A model generated the notes under the pieces. That model searched no databases. It saw only the letters and a program-made list of their open reading frames with translations, and was not told where the DNA came from. This document shows positions 1 through 9,363 of a stretch of DNA of 64,000 nt, piece by piece. Each line of letters opens with the position of its first letter. Position 1 is the stretch's first letter. Origin of the DNA: Flavihumibacter fluvii (GTDB lineage Bacteria; Bacteroidota; Bacteroidia; Chitinophagales; Chitinophagaceae); NCBI RefSeq assembly GCF_018595675.2, contig NZ_CP092333.1, forward strand, positions 1,388,001-1,452,000, read 5' to 3'. The translations under genes and the position numbers were made by a program.

Positions 1-7
1 ACGCTGA

Positions 8-1564
8 ATGTCATCGAATCAAATCCTGATCGTAGTCCTGATTTCCCTTCTTCTGGTTTTATTACCTGCCTTTGGCCTTTCAAAACTCTTCCATAAAGCC
101 GGGGTCCCCGGATGGAAAGCCTTTGTGCCTTTTTATAATACCTGGGAGATGATTCAGATCGCCGAACGTCCAAAACATTGGTTTTTCTGGCAATTCATCC
201 CTGTTGCAGGTTGGTTCGTTACAATGGGAATATTTATTGAATTCATCAAATGCTATGGAAAGTTTGCCTTTTGGGAGCATGCATTAACCTGTTTATTACC
301 TTTTGTTTATTTCCCGTATGTTGGACTGGATCAGAAAACCCGTTTTATTGGTGCAAAGGGCGTAAAACATTACCAGAAATCTGCAGTCAGGGAATGGGTA
401 GATGCCGGCATATTTGCGATCGTTGCTGCCACACTTATCAGGACATTCATATTTGAAGCATATACTATTCCAACAGGGTCCATGGAAAAAACCTTATTGA
501 TCAATGATTACCTGTTTGTAAGTAAGCTTAGTTATGGTCCAAGGATTCCCAACACACCATTAGCCATCCCATTCATGCATCATACGATACCAGGAACCTC
601 TGCCCGGTCTTATTCAGAACTTCTCAAACTGCCTTATAGCAGATGGTTCGCAAGCCCGGTTAAAAGAAATGATGTTGTCGTATTCAATTTCCCTACCGGG
701 GATACTGTGATCAACAAACCGGAATTCCAATCGGCAGATCCTTATTATGATGTAGCCCGTCGGATCGGAAACGGAAACATTAATACCGGACGACAGATGA
801 TTTTAAATGATCCGGAAACATACCCGCTGGTATTGCGTCCGGTAGATAAGCGGGAAAATTATATTAAACGTTGCGTTGCCATTGCCGGTGATACCCTTGA
901 AGTAAAGGATGGCCGGGTGTATATTAATAGTCAACCTGGTTATGTTCCGCCACATTCCCAAATTTATTATGATGTGGAAACGAGTGGCCAGCCATTGGAC
1001 GCCGACCTCATGAAAGAACAGTATAATATTGATATTGAGGATCCCAATGATATTCCATCCCAGACAGGAAATAAATACCTGATGTTGCTGACAGCTGAAG
1101 CTGTTGAAAAAATGAGGACGACTGGTTTGGCGAAATCCATTACCCCCCAACTGATCAGGCCAAGCCAGGTAGATGCCCGTTTATGGGGCCAGGTTAACTA
1201 TCCTTATGATACAATCCATAAATGGACGGTCGATTATTTTGGACCAATCTGGATCCCTGCAAAGGGTGGTACGCTAACCCTCACGCCAGACAACTATACG
1301 ATATATGAAAGAGCCATCAGGGTATATGAAGGCAATACCCTCGAACAACGCAATGGTAAATTTTTTATTAATGGCATAGAATCTAACCAATATACGTTCA
1401 GGATGAATTATTACTGGATGATGGGGGATAACCGCCATGGATCCCAGGATAGTCGTTTTTGGGGTTTTGTTCCCGAAGATCACATTGTAGGGGAGGCATG
1501 GGTAATCTGGATGAGTTTGAACAAAGGGATTCGCTGGAACCGGTTGTTCAAAAGTATAAAATAA
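8..1564 (+). CDS. lepB: Signal peptidase I
   Basis: Membrane serine protease that removes signal peptides from exported preproteins at the outer face of the inner membrane. Hydrophobic segments at about residues 5-22, 60-80 and 90-107 form a DUF5684-like membrane region in front of the S26 fold. A further hydrophobic stretch (about 133-150) leads to the catalytic serine S158 in PTGSM. The general-base lysine is K287 in YIKRCVAIAGD, and the last conserved box MGDNR starts near residue 472. At 518 residues it is far longer than the E. coli enzyme because of inserts between the Ser and Lys boxes and between Lys and the last box, as is common in Bacteroidota. An in-frame TGA lies directly before the ATG, so the gene is complete. 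cdd follows after 28 bases and is probably cotranscribed. Confidence 0.95.
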   Translation: MSSNQILIVVLISLLLVLLPAFGLSKLFHKAGVPGWKAFVPFYNTWEMIQIAERPKHWFFWQFIPVAGWFVTMGIFIEFIKCYGKFAFWEHALTCLLPFVYFPYVGLDQKTRFIGAKGVKHYQKSAVREWVDAGIFAIVAATLIRTFIFEAYTIPTGSMEKTLLINDYLFVSKLSYGPRIPNTPLAIPFMHHTIPGTSARSYSELLKLPYSRWFASPVKRNDVVVFNFPTGDTVINKPEFQSADPYYDVARRIGNGNINTGRQMILNDPETYPLVLRPVDKRENYIKRCVAIAGDTLEVKDGRVYINSQPGYVPPHSQIYYDVETSGQPLDADLMKEQYNIDIEDPNDIPSQTGNKYLMLLTAEAVEKMRTTGLAKSITPQLIRPSQVDARLWGQVNYPYDTIHKWTVDYFGPIWIPAKGGTLTLTPDNYTIYERAIRVYEGNTLEQRNGKFFINGIESNQYTFRMNYYWMMGDNRHGSQDSRFWGFVPEDHIVGEAWVIWMSLNKGIRWNRLFKSIK

Positions 1565-1592
1565 GCTACTCTATATTGAACCCAAGGTAACA

Positions 1593-2084
1593 ATGACCAG
1601 GAATTCCTATCATTTTGAGTATGAAGTTTATTTGTCTGCAGATGCACTGGAACCAGGAGATGCTGCACTTTTGGCTAAAGCCAGGGAAGCTACCGTTCTG
1701 GCATATGCGCCGTATTCGAATTTCTTTGTAGGCGCTGCCGCAAAAATGGGGAATGGCGCCATTGTTTTTGGTGCTAACCAGGAGAATGCGGCATTTCCGG
1801 CAGGCCTCTGTGCAGAAAGGGTTGTGCTTGGCAATATTTCCTCAGCCTTTCCCAATGAACCAATAGACACTATGGCTATCAGCTATGATAGTAAACTCGT
1901 GAATACCGATCATCCGATTTCACCCTGCGGAATTTGCAGGCAGTCGCTGCAGGAGTATGAACAACGCATTCAGTTGCCTATCCGGTTGATCCTTAGTGGT
2001 ATGTCGGGTAAAGTATTGATAATACCCAGGGCCAGTATGTTATTGCCCTTATCTTTTAGCAAAAGTGATTTGAATATCCGCTAA
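1593..2084 (+). CDS. cdd: Cytidine deaminase
   Basis: Zinc enzyme of pyrimidine salvage that deaminates cytidine and deoxycytidine to uridine and deoxyuridine in the cytoplasm. The 163-residue protein has both signature motifs: CAER at residues 73-76, giving the zinc cysteine and catalytic Glu75, and PCGIC at 111-115, giving the other two zinc cysteines. This is the tetrameric, three-cysteine type. About 30 residues precede the usual start of the fold. It lies 28 bases after lepB on the same strand, and its end overlaps the stop of the convergent ogt gene by four bases. Confidence 0.93.
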   Translation: MTRNSYHFEYEVYLSADALEPGDAALLAKAREATVLAYAPYSNFFVGAAAKMGNGAIVFGANQENAAFPAGLCAERVVLGNISSAFPNEPIDTMAISYDSKLVNTDHPISPCGICRQSLQEYEQRIQLPIRLILSGMSGKVLIIPRASMLLPLSFSKSDLNIR

Positions 2085-2572
2085 AAAAGTGTTTGCACAC
2101 CATGTGCAATTTTTAGCTCATGTTGCAAGAGCCATTTCTTGCGCCAAATACCAGCGGCATAGCCAACCATTTCACGGTTACTGCCAATGATCCTGTGGCA
2201 GGGAACTATAATGGCGATTTTATTTTTGCCATTAGTGGTAGCTGCGGCCCTGATTACTTTGGGATCGCCTAGTTTCCTGGCCAGGTCGAGGTAAGAAATT
2301 GTTTTCCCAAATGGAATAGCAGTTAATTCAGTCCATACTTTCTGTTGAAACGGTGTTCCCTCCTGGTGTACGGGCAATTCGAAAATACGTCGCACTCCCT
2401 GAAAATACCCGATCAGCTGTTCGGTACATAACTGTAATAATGGTGTGAGTGTTGCTGGTTCAAATGAAGCCGGCATTTCCTCGTCCCTGCAAAAATGGAT
2501 TTCTTTAATATAAGTATCGGTAGCAGTTATCCGCAAAATACCCAATGGAGATTGGTAATAGGAAGAATACAT
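2081..2572 (-). CDS. ogt: Methylated-DNA--[protein]-cysteine S-methyltransferase
   Basis: Suicide DNA-repair protein that moves the alkyl group from O6-alkylguanine (and O4-alkylthymine) in DNA to its own cysteine. The acceptor is C125 in the PCHRI motif (124-128). The DNA-binding helix-turn-helix with the Arg finger is at about 108-118 (RAAATTNGKN, the usual RAVGxANGxN pattern in slightly altered form). Length (163 aa) is normal for a stand-alone Ogt/AGT; there is no Ada N-terminal domain. It is preceded by csaA with a six-base gap on the same strand, so the two are probably one transcript. Confidence 0.93.
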   Translation of the reverse strand: MYSSYYQSPLGILRITATDTYIKEIHFCRDEEMPASFEPATLTPLLQLCTEQLIGYFQGVRRIFELPVHQEGTPFQQKVWTELTAIPFGKTISYLDLARKLGDPKVIRAAATTNGKNKIAIIVPCHRIIGSNREMVGYAAGIWRKKWLLQHELKIAHGVQTLF

Positions 2573-2578
2573 ACAGCG

Positions 2579-2908
2579 TTATCCGATTTTATGTCCATTC
2601 GCAACTGGCCGTTCGGGTTTTAATAAAACTACATCATTGTTTTCATTATAAATTCCCAGCACAAGGCATTCACTCATAAAGTTTCCAATTTGCTTTGGAG
2701 GAAAATTTACGACCGCAATCACCTGTTTTCCAGTAAGCTGCCCGGGTTGGTATAAAACAGTGATCTGTGCGGAGCTTTTTTTAATACCCAGTGTTCCAAA
2801 ATCAATCACTAACTGGTAGGCCGGTTTCTTCGCCGCAGCTAGAATTCTGGCTTCCAGTACAGTGCCTACCCGCATATCAACTTTTTCAAAATCATTCCAG
2901 CTGATCAT
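2579..2908 (-). CDS. csaA: tRNA-binding domain protein CsaA
   Basis: Small protein with an EMAP-II/Trbp111-type OB fold, described as an export-related chaperone (CsaA) and structurally a tRNA-binding module. The 109 residues from the ATG at 2908 begin with WNDFEKVDMRVGTVLEA and contain the fold's VVNFPPKQIGNFMSECL region, both typical of the family. The same frame stays open upstream to 3241, but that part is antisense to the neighbouring oxidoreductase and has no family similarity, so I use the internal ATG. It is cotranscribed with ogt (six-base gap) and divergent from the oxidoreductase, with 73 bases between the start codons. Confidence 0.9.
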   Translation of the reverse strand: MISWNDFEKVDMRVGTVLEARILAAAKKPAYQLVIDFGTLGIKKSSAQITVLYQPGQLTGKQVIAVVNFPPKQIGNFMSECLVLGIYNENNDVVLLKPERPVANGHKIG

Positions 2909-2981
2909 CAGTTTTTTTTTCTGAATGTACGATGCTTTGTGTAAATTGATTTTCCTTTCATTCATTAAAATTGCTTGTAAA

Positions 2982-4409
2982 ATGCCGCGTTTATCAGTTT
3001 CCCGAAGAAAATTTATCCAAAATTCGTCACTTGCCGCTACAGGTTTCTTTATTGTGCCAAGGCATGTACTTGGTAAAGGATTTATTGCCCCAAGTGATAC
3101 CCTTAATGTTGCCGGAATTGGTGCAGGAGGAAAAGGCCAGGGTGACCTGGCGGAATTTTTTAAGACCAAAAAAGTAAATATAGTTGCCCTTGCAGATGTT
3201 GATGACAGGGCGTCAGCCGCATCCCGTAAATCTTTTCCCAAAGCGGGATATTATAAGGATTTCCGCGAGATGCTGGATAAGGAGAAGAAAAACATTGATG
3301 CAGTATCTATCTCTACACCAGACCACACACATGCCAATGCAACATTGGCCGCAATGTCTTTAGGTAAGCATGTATACACGCAAAAACCATTGACCCACGA
3401 TATTTACGAAGCCCGTCTATTGACAGAAGCGGCTAAACGCCATAAAGTGGTCACCCAGATGGGCAACCAGGGCGGAAGTGGTGACGGGGTACGAAGAACT
3501 AAAGAGTTAATAGATGCGGGTTTAATAGGTGATGTGCATACGGTGCATGCATGGACCAACCGTCCGGTTTGGCCACAAGGCATTCCGACCCCTACGGGAA
3601 AGTTTGACGTTCCCAAGGAATTGAACTGGGATCTCTGGCTCGGACCAGCCCAGCCAATTGAGTATAATCCGGCTTACCTTCCTTTTAACTGGCGCGGTTG
3701 GTGGGCATTTGGTACTGGTGCATTGGGTGATATGGCCTGTCATATTATGGATCCGGTTTTCAGGAGCCTCCCTATCGATTATCCAAGTTCGGTGGAATGC
3801 AGTGTAGCCAATACCTGGAAGGATATGTGGGTGGAAGGCAGTTTTACAGATAGCTGTCCACCTTCTTCGATTATCCACCTTAGTTATCCAAGGACTGATG
3901 GTAAGGGAACTATTAAAGTATCCTGGCATGATGGTGGCTTATTGCCACAAAGACCGGATGAATTGTTACCGGAAGAAGCGTTTGGCAATTGGGATGGTGG
4001 TGTATTATTTATCGGCACAAAAGGTAAATTACTGGCAGATTGTTATGGTGAGAATCCCAGGTTACTGCCTACTGTAAAAATGAAAGAGACCCTGCCTGCC
4101 ATAACGTTGCCAAGGGTTCCTGAAGGCCATTATGCACAATGGATCAATGCCTGTATTGCAGGTTATGGAAAAGGCGTGACCAGTTCTCCATTTGAATATG
4201 CCGGACCTTTCACAGAAAGTATCCTCATTGGAAATCTGGCGATCAGGAGCTGGATGTATAAGAATCCAAACCTAAAAGGCTGGAATGACAAGTATATGGG
4301 CAGGAAAACATTACTCTGGGATGCCAAAAATATGCGCATTACCAATTTCGAAGAAGCCAACCAGTATGTGAAGCGGGAGAGAAGGCCAGGCTGGGAGCTG
4401 AGCATGTAA
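2982..4409 (+). CDS. Gfo/Idh/MocA family oxidoreductase, Tat-exported
   Basis: NAD(P)-dependent oxidoreductase-fold protein, probably acting on a sugar or sugar derivative outside the cytoplasm. From the ATG at 2982 (475 aa) it opens with a twin-arginine signal (SRRKFIQ at 7-13, then a hydrophobic stretch to about residue 25). A Rossmann glycine motif GIGAGGKG follows at about 45-52, and the KP dipeptide that carries the conserved lysine appears as YTQKPLTHD, with Gln in place of the usual Glu. The frame is open a further 19 codons upstream, but that would bury the signal peptide. Bacteroidota carry many such exported paralogues, and the substrate cannot be told from sequence. It ends two bases before a convergent gene. 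Confidence 0.9.
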   Translation: MPRLSVSRRKFIQNSSLAATGFFIVPRHVLGKGFIAPSDTLNVAGIGAGGKGQGDLAEFFKTKKVNIVALADVDDRASAASRKSFPKAGYYKDFREMLDKEKKNIDAVSISTPDHTHANATLAAMSLGKHVYTQKPLTHDIYEARLLTEAAKRHKVVTQMGNQGGSGDGVRRTKELIDAGLIGDVHTVHAWTNRPVWPQGIPTPTGKFDVPKELNWDLWLGPAQPIEYNPAYLPFNWRGWWAFGTGALGDMACHIMDPVFRSLPIDYPSSVECSVANTWKDMWVEGSFTDSCPPSSIIHLSYPRTDGKGTIKVSWHDGGLLPQRPDELLPEEAFGNWDGGVLFIGTKGKLLADCYGENPRLLPTVKMKETLPAITLPRVPEGHYAQWINACIAGYGKGVTSSPFEYAGPFTESILIGNLAIRSWMYKNPNLKGWNDKYMGRKTLLWDAKNMRITNFEEANQYVKRERRPGWELSM

Positions 4410-4410
4410 T

Positions 4411-5286
4411 TTATTCGCCAAGAATGCTTGCAAGCTGAAGGAGTTCATCCTGTTTGTAAGCATTCTTCCCTGTTTCAAAACACTTAGCCAGTTCTTCCAG
4501 TAACATCTGGATGATCCGGATATTATCCAAAGGCTTAAAAAAGGAAGCAGTTGCAGGAACAGATATCCTCCTGAAATAAGTTTCTACATCTTTTTGGGTA
4601 AACACCTGTCCGCTCATCGGATCAATGTAAAATTGGATCTGTTCAGCCGGATTAAGTGAAAGTTGGCTCCATTGCGTATTATCGAGGTCAAAATAAGCCA
4701 GGATAAACTGCCTGGGAATGGGTACAGCTCTGATAGGAATATCCAACAGGTCACTTAAAACAAGGTAAAGAATGCCATTGCTCATAGCATTCCCTTTTTT
4801 TGTATCCAATACTTTATTAAGCAGGAAATCATTCGGCTCTGTGTAGGCGATTTCACCACCTTTCAGCTGGTAATAATTATAAAGAATAGTGGTCAACACA
4901 TTGGTCTGCTCTAATGGTGTCAGGTAGCTGTTCAATTCAAGCCAGATATTGCGGCGCATCTTTTCTATATCCTGCAATACCGTGTTCACATGCAGGTCCG
5001 GGTATTGGAACCGGGCTACCAATAATGCTCCGCCAAGCAGATCTGGTTCAGGTAATTTTTTCCAGCGGATAAAATCCTGTACGAGGTCACAATAATGCAA
5101 ACGGTGAATTAATAATTCAATACGTTCCTGTACTGCTTCATCAGGTGTCGTTTCCCAAAGGAGCTCCAGGTTGGGGATGATACTGGTTCCCATAGAAATT
5201 ATCCGGTCACTTACCGTGGTGAAAACTTCATCATCGGGATCATCGATCAGATGAAAAAGGGCTGATATTTCGCGGGTTTCTTCCAT
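4411..5286 (-). CDS. SirB1-like / transglutaminase-like superfamily protein
   Basis: Cytoplasmic protein of 291 residues. The central part (about 150-200) carries the pattern of the SirB1 N-terminal, transglutaminase-like family: LLNKVLDTKKGN followed by a run like LYLVLSDLLDIPIRAVPIPRQF. In this family the cysteine-protease triad is generally degenerate. Here the residue expected at the catalytic Cys is in GNAMSNG, which has no Cys, so the protein is unlikely to be a transglutaminase. The N-terminal ~110 residues are helical and look like HEAT-type segments. There is no signal peptide. It lies 143 bases downstream of topA on the same strand and may share its transcript. The function is unknown. 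Confidence 0.8.
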   Translation of the reverse strand: MEETREISALFHLIDDPDDEVFTTVSDRIISMGTSIIPNLELLWETTPDEAVQERIELLIHRLHYCDLVQDFIRWKKLPEPDLLGGALLVARFQYPDLHVNTVLQDIEKMRRNIWLELNSYLTPLEQTNVLTTILYNYYQLKGGEIAYTEPNDFLLNKVLDTKKGNAMSNGILYLVLSDLLDIPIRAVPIPRQFILAYFDLDNTQWSQLSLNPAEQIQFYIDPMSGQVFTQKDVETYFRRISVPATASFFKPLDNIRIIQMLLEELAKCFETGKNAYKQDELLQLASILGE

Positions 5287-5429
5287 GGTTACCTGGGTTA
5301 ATTGGATCAGCTATATAATAATGACGCCAGCAGGGGGTCATTTATTGTTAGGGATCTGCAAATAAATTTCGGGTTCCCTGCCAGATTAGTGCTGGTTAAT
5401 TATCCACAGGCGTGTATAAAGGCCGCTGA

Positions 5430-8012
5430 CTATTTCTTTTTAGGTGCTGCTTTTTTAGCTGCCGGCTTCTTTGCCGGCCCTTTCTTGGTAGCCGCAGATT
5501 TTGCTTTCTTTGTAAAAGCGCCGGGAATTTCAGCCTCAATCATTTTCTTCACTTCATCAACGGAAATATCCGCAAGGTCTGCTTCTGAATATTTACCACC
5601 ATCGGTTTTCCTACCCAGTTTGAGCATTTTTTTATTAAACCGGATAAATGGCCCCCAGCGACCATTTTCAAGTGAAATTTTTTCGGTTGGCCATTGGCGT
5701 ATAAAACGATTGGCTTCCTTTTCCATTTTTTTAGCAATCAGTTCATCACAATCTTTTTGAGACAACTCGTCAAAATTGTAGGCTTTAGGGATATTTATAT
5801 ACAGCTCATTCCATTTAATAAATGGCCCAAACCGCCCTTTGCCTTTGGTAACCGGCGCACCTTCATACATAGCGATAGGCGCATCAGCCAACCTTTTCGC
5901 ACTAATAATGGCAATAGCACGGTCCATATCAACGGTTAAAGCGTCTTCACCTTTGGGTATCGACACAAATTCTTCCCCCCATTTCACATACGGTCCAAAT
6001 CGCCCTACATTCACTGAAACCTCCAGTCCTTCATATTCACCAATCGTAAGTGGCAATTTAAACAGCTCCATCGCCTCATCATAGGAAATGGTTTCAATAC
6101 TCTGTCCGGATTTCAGTTTTGCAAATCGCGGTTTTTCTTCATCATTTACATCCCCGATCTGTACCATCGGACCATAGCGGCCCATCCTGGCCACCACTTT
6201 CTTGCCTGAAACCGGATCAATACCCAGTTCCCTTTCTCCCCTGATCCGTTCTGCGTTTTCAATGGTATTATCAACATCCTTTTTGAATGGATTATAAAAG
6301 GTATCGATCATCTTGTGCCATTCCAGTTTTCCGGTGGCCACATCATCAAATTCACCTTCGATTTTTGCAGTGAATCCATAATCCATCACATCATTAAAAT
6401 ACTGGTTCAGGAAATCAGTTACCACTAATCCAAGGTCAGAAGGAAAAAGTTTGGATTTTTCAGCACCTGTATTTTCCTTGTCTGTGATCTTCGTAACTAC
6501 AGACCCCTCCAGTTTCAGTATCCTGAATTGCCTGATCACACCATCCTTATCACGCTTCTCCACATAACCGCGTTTAAGGATCGTTGTTATGGTAGGTGCA
6601 TAGGTAGATGGACGGCCAATACCCAGTTCTTCCAGTTTTTTTACAAGGGATGCTTCCGTATAACGGGGGGCCGGCCGGTTGAACCTTTCTGTCGCTTTTA
6701 ATTCTTTTAGGGGCAGCTCCTGTTTAACCTGTAATGGCGGAAGCATGCTTTCATTGCCTTCTTCTTCCGACATATCTTCTTCATCGCGGTCTTCCATATA
6801 CACTTTCAGGAAGCCGTCGAATTTCAATACCTCACCACTGGCAGAAAGTTCTTCCTTATTGGTCGAAATCCTGATTTTAGCGATCGTCCTTTCCAATTCT
6901 GCATCAGCCATTTGCGAGGCCATGGTCCTTTTCCAGATCAGTTCATACAAGCGCCGGGTATCGGGATCATCCACGAAAAGGGTATCCATATAAGTGGGGC
7001 GGATGGCTTCATGTGCTTCCTGTGCTGACTCGTTTTTGTTTTTGAATTTGCGTGCCTGGAAGTATCTGTTACCAAATTGATCACCCACCTGTTGTTTAAT
7101 GGCATCCATAGCGGTTTCACTTAGGCTTACGCTGTCTGTACGCATATAAGTGATCTTACCGCTTTCATACAGTTTTTGTGCCAGCAACATGGTTTTACTC
7201 ACCGAATAGCCCAGCTTCCGGCTGGCTTCCTGTTGCAATGTAGAAGTGGTAAAAGGCGCTGCCGGTGATTTCTTACCCGGTTTAACCTGTATATCGGCAA
7301 CGGTATAGTTAGCCCCAATACATGAATTCAGGAACTTTTCAGCACCCTCCTGGTCATTGTATTTTTGTCCTTCTGCTTTGAATGTGACAATTTTTTCATT
7401 CAGGTCCTTGGCAGAAAACAAGGCTTCCACTTTAAAGTGGCTCACCTGTTTGAAGGCATTGATCTCCCTTTCCCGCTCAGCAATGAGGCGAACTGCCACA
7501 CTTTGCACCCTTCCGGCACTAAGTGAACTGCCCATACTCATTTTCCGCCATAAAACCGGGCTAAGTTCAAAGCCGACTATGCGATCCAGTACCCGCCGCG
7601 CCTGCTGGGCGTTAACCAGGTTCATATTCACCGTACGGGGATTTTGAACTGCTTTCTGGATGGCTGGCTTGGTAATTTCGTGGAATACGATCCTTTTTGT
7701 ACTGGCAGGATCCAATCCGAGTACCTCGCAAAGGTGCCAGCTGATGGCTTCCCCTTCACGGTCCTCATCCGTTGCTAGCCAAACTTCATCACTTTTAGCA
7801 GCCAGCTGTTTCAGTTCCCGTACCACCTTCTCTTTTTCATCCGGTACAATATACCTTGGCTTGTATTGATTCTTAATATCAATGCCCATTTCGTCTTTTT
7901 CCAGATCACGGATATGTCCATAACAGCTCTTTACCTCAAAATCCTTACCCAGGATTTTTTCAATGGTTTTGGCTTTTGCCGGCGACTCCACGATCAATAA
8001 ATTCTTAGCCAT
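5430..8012 (-). CDS. topA: DNA topoisomerase I (type IA)
   Basis: Relaxes negative supercoils by single-strand cleavage and passage. With the ATG at 8012 the protein has 860 residues. The Toprim domain at 1-120 has E9 (LLIVESPAKA) and the acidic motif TDEDREGEA (81-89), and the nucleophile is Y289 in ITYMRTDS. Instead of zinc ribbons the C-terminus has four topoisomerase C-terminal repeats, seen as GRYGP, GRFGPYVKW, GRFGPFIKW and GRWGPFIRF. It ends in a Lys/Ala-rich tail (AKKPAAKKAAPKKK) that probably binds DNA non-specifically. Five further in-frame codons exist upstream, but MAKNLLIVESP is the normal start. A good promoter lies 41-71 bases upstream. Confidence 0.97.
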   Translation of the reverse strand: MAKNLLIVESPAKAKTIEKILGKDFEVKSCYGHIRDLEKDEMGIDIKNQYKPRYIVPDEKEKVVRELKQLAAKSDEVWLATDEDREGEAISWHLCEVLGLDPASTKRIVFHEITKPAIQKAVQNPRTVNMNLVNAQQARRVLDRIVGFELSPVLWRKMSMGSSLSAGRVQSVAVRLIAEREREINAFKQVSHFKVEALFSAKDLNEKIVTFKAEGQKYNDQEGAEKFLNSCIGANYTVADIQVKPGKKSPAAPFTTSTLQQEASRKLGYSVSKTMLLAQKLYESGKITYMRTDSVSLSETAMDAIKQQVGDQFGNRYFQARKFKNKNESAQEAHEAIRPTYMDTLFVDDPDTRRLYELIWKRTMASQMADAELERTIAKIRISTNKEELSASGEVLKFDGFLKVYMEDRDEEDMSEEEGNESMLPPLQVKQELPLKELKATERFNRPAPRYTEASLVKKLEELGIGRPSTYAPTITTILKRGYVEKRDKDGVIRQFRILKLEGSVVTKITDKENTGAEKSKLFPSDLGLVVTDFLNQYFNDVMDYGFTAKIEGEFDDVATGKLEWHKMIDTFYNPFKKDVDNTIENAERIRGERELGIDPVSGKKVVARMGRYGPMVQIGDVNDEEKPRFAKLKSGQSIETISYDEAMELFKLPLTIGEYEGLEVSVNVGRFGPYVKWGEEFVSIPKGEDALTVDMDRAIAIISAKRLADAPIAMYEGAPVTKGKGRFGPFIKWNELYINIPKAYNFDELSQKDCDELIAKKMEKEANRFIRQWPTEKISLENGRWGPFIRFNKKMLKLGRKTDGGKYSEADLADISVDEVKKMIEAEIPGAFTKKAKSAATKKGPAKKPAAKKAAPKKK

Positions 8013-8052
8013 GTGCTTCTTAATCAATTAAAATTATTCGTTCTGGTCCGTG

Positions 8053-8083
8053 CAAGTTTAGTGTATAAGGATGAAAATACCAA
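8053..8083 (-). promoter_or_regulatory. Predicted topA promoter
   Basis: On the minus strand a TTG (8081-8083) is followed after exactly 20 bases by TAAACTTG (8053-8060), one mismatch from the Bacteroidota -7 consensus TAnnTTTG. It lies 40 bases before the topA ATG. Called from pattern only. Confidence 0.45.
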
Positions 8084-8199
8084 TTAAGCCCTTAGAACAG
8101 CATTATCAAAGCTTTAAGAAATATTCCCATTGAAACGCCGTTCTTTGTATTGTTCCTGCTTCAACCAACTTATTATCAACTTCTAATTAACGCAACTGT

Positions 8200-9267
8200 A
8201 TGGCTACAACAACTAATAGCCCAGGGCATGATATTGCCGGCTACGAAGCATTTTCAGGAAGTGGGAACAAGGGAACATTTTTATGGTGGTGCGCCGGGGT
8301 GCATGCACCAACTTTGCAGGAATTTCCGACTGAACATCCTAAATATAATACCCTTGGCGGGGTTCTGCTGGCGACTTTTGCCCTGGCTGCACTTTCATCG
8401 GGGTATGCCTTTTACACCATATTCGGAAAAATCGGGTGGGCGATCGGTTTTGCCGTTTTATGGGGATTAATCATTTTCAATTTTGACCGGTTCATGGTAG
8501 CTACTATCAGGAAATATGGTATTTCTGCTTCCCGGCAATGGCGCGTGGCTATTCCAAGGATAGTTTTGGCCATTATGATCGGGATTACCATTGCCCGCCC
8601 GCTGGAATTGAAATTATTTGAAAAAGAGATCAATGTAAAAGTGGCGGCTAACCTCAATACCAAAATAAAAAACTATAACCAGCAACAGGATACTATCCAT
8701 ATGGCCAGGGTCGCAACGGTGCAATCTGAAAGAAACCAGTTACTGCTTCGCAGGAAGTCTATGGAAGATACCCTCCTTAAATTACAGTTATCCTATGTAC
8801 AGGAAGCCGATGGAACCGGCGGATCCGGAAAAAGGGGGATTGAAAGCATTACCCAGCTGAAGCAAAATGCTTACCAGCAAACAGCAGCAAATTATGGACC
8901 TGAATTCCTTACTCTTGATTCAACCCTGACTGCTAAGAATGTTTTTTTGGCGCAGGCAGGCCAGCAATTGGAAAAAGAAAAAGCAGCTTTTAGCAAATCA
9001 GCTCTTGAAAATGTAGGATTCCTGGAAAGAAATAAAGCCCTTCATGATTTGTCTAATGAGGAAGAAAGTGTTTACTTGGCCAACCTGCTGATCAGTTTGC
9101 TGATTATTATACTCGAAACTGCACCGGTTTTGGCTAAACTCTTATTACCTGTCGGGCCATATGATATCAGCCTGGCTAAGCAGGAACTGGTACCAATGAC
9201 AAATATCGAACGTTCATTGATAGCAGAACAGGAATCTGCCAGGTCGGCCAATTTATCGGCCGTTTAA
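8200..9267 (+). CDS. DUF4407 domain-containing membrane protein
   Basis: Integral membrane protein of 355 residues and unknown function. Three predicted membrane segments lie close together near residues 52-74, 77-97 and 112-130, and a fourth at about 285-310. Between them is a charged, Gln/Glu/Lys-rich stretch (about 150-280) likely to be coiled coil. The family hallmark NFDRFMVATIRK follows the second segment, which makes the DUF4407 assignment secure. It stands alone between the divergent topA and a small secreted protein. Nothing nearby suggests a partner. Confidence 0.85.
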   Translation: MATTTNSPGHDIAGYEAFSGSGNKGTFLWWCAGVHAPTLQEFPTEHPKYNTLGGVLLATFALAALSSGYAFYTIFGKIGWAIGFAVLWGLIIFNFDRFMVATIRKYGISASRQWRVAIPRIVLAIMIGITIARPLELKLFEKEINVKVAANLNTKIKNYNQQQDTIHMARVATVQSERNQLLLRRKSMEDTLLKLQLSYVQEADGTGGSGKRGIESITQLKQNAYQQTAANYGPEFLTLDSTLTAKNVFLAQAGQQLEKEKAAFSKSALENVGFLERNKALHDLSNEEESVYLANLLISLLIIILETAPVLAKLLLPVGPYDISLAKQELVPMTNIERSLIAEQESARSANLSAV

Positions 9268-9363
9268 CGCCAGCCAGAACCCCTGGTAAATATTTTATGC
9301 TGCTCTATGGCTTTACTTGTAGATTAGTGGCTTCACTGATTTACCTTGAATAAAAACACCACC

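Noticed and set aside
2909-3241. N-terminal extension of csaA (111 further open codons)
   Set aside because: Overlaps the oxidoreductase in antisense; CsaA normally has about 110 residues, which the internal ATG gives.
5302-5760. 152-codon plus-strand frame with Ala/Phe-rich low complexity
   Set aside because: Antisense of the Lys/Ala tail of topA.
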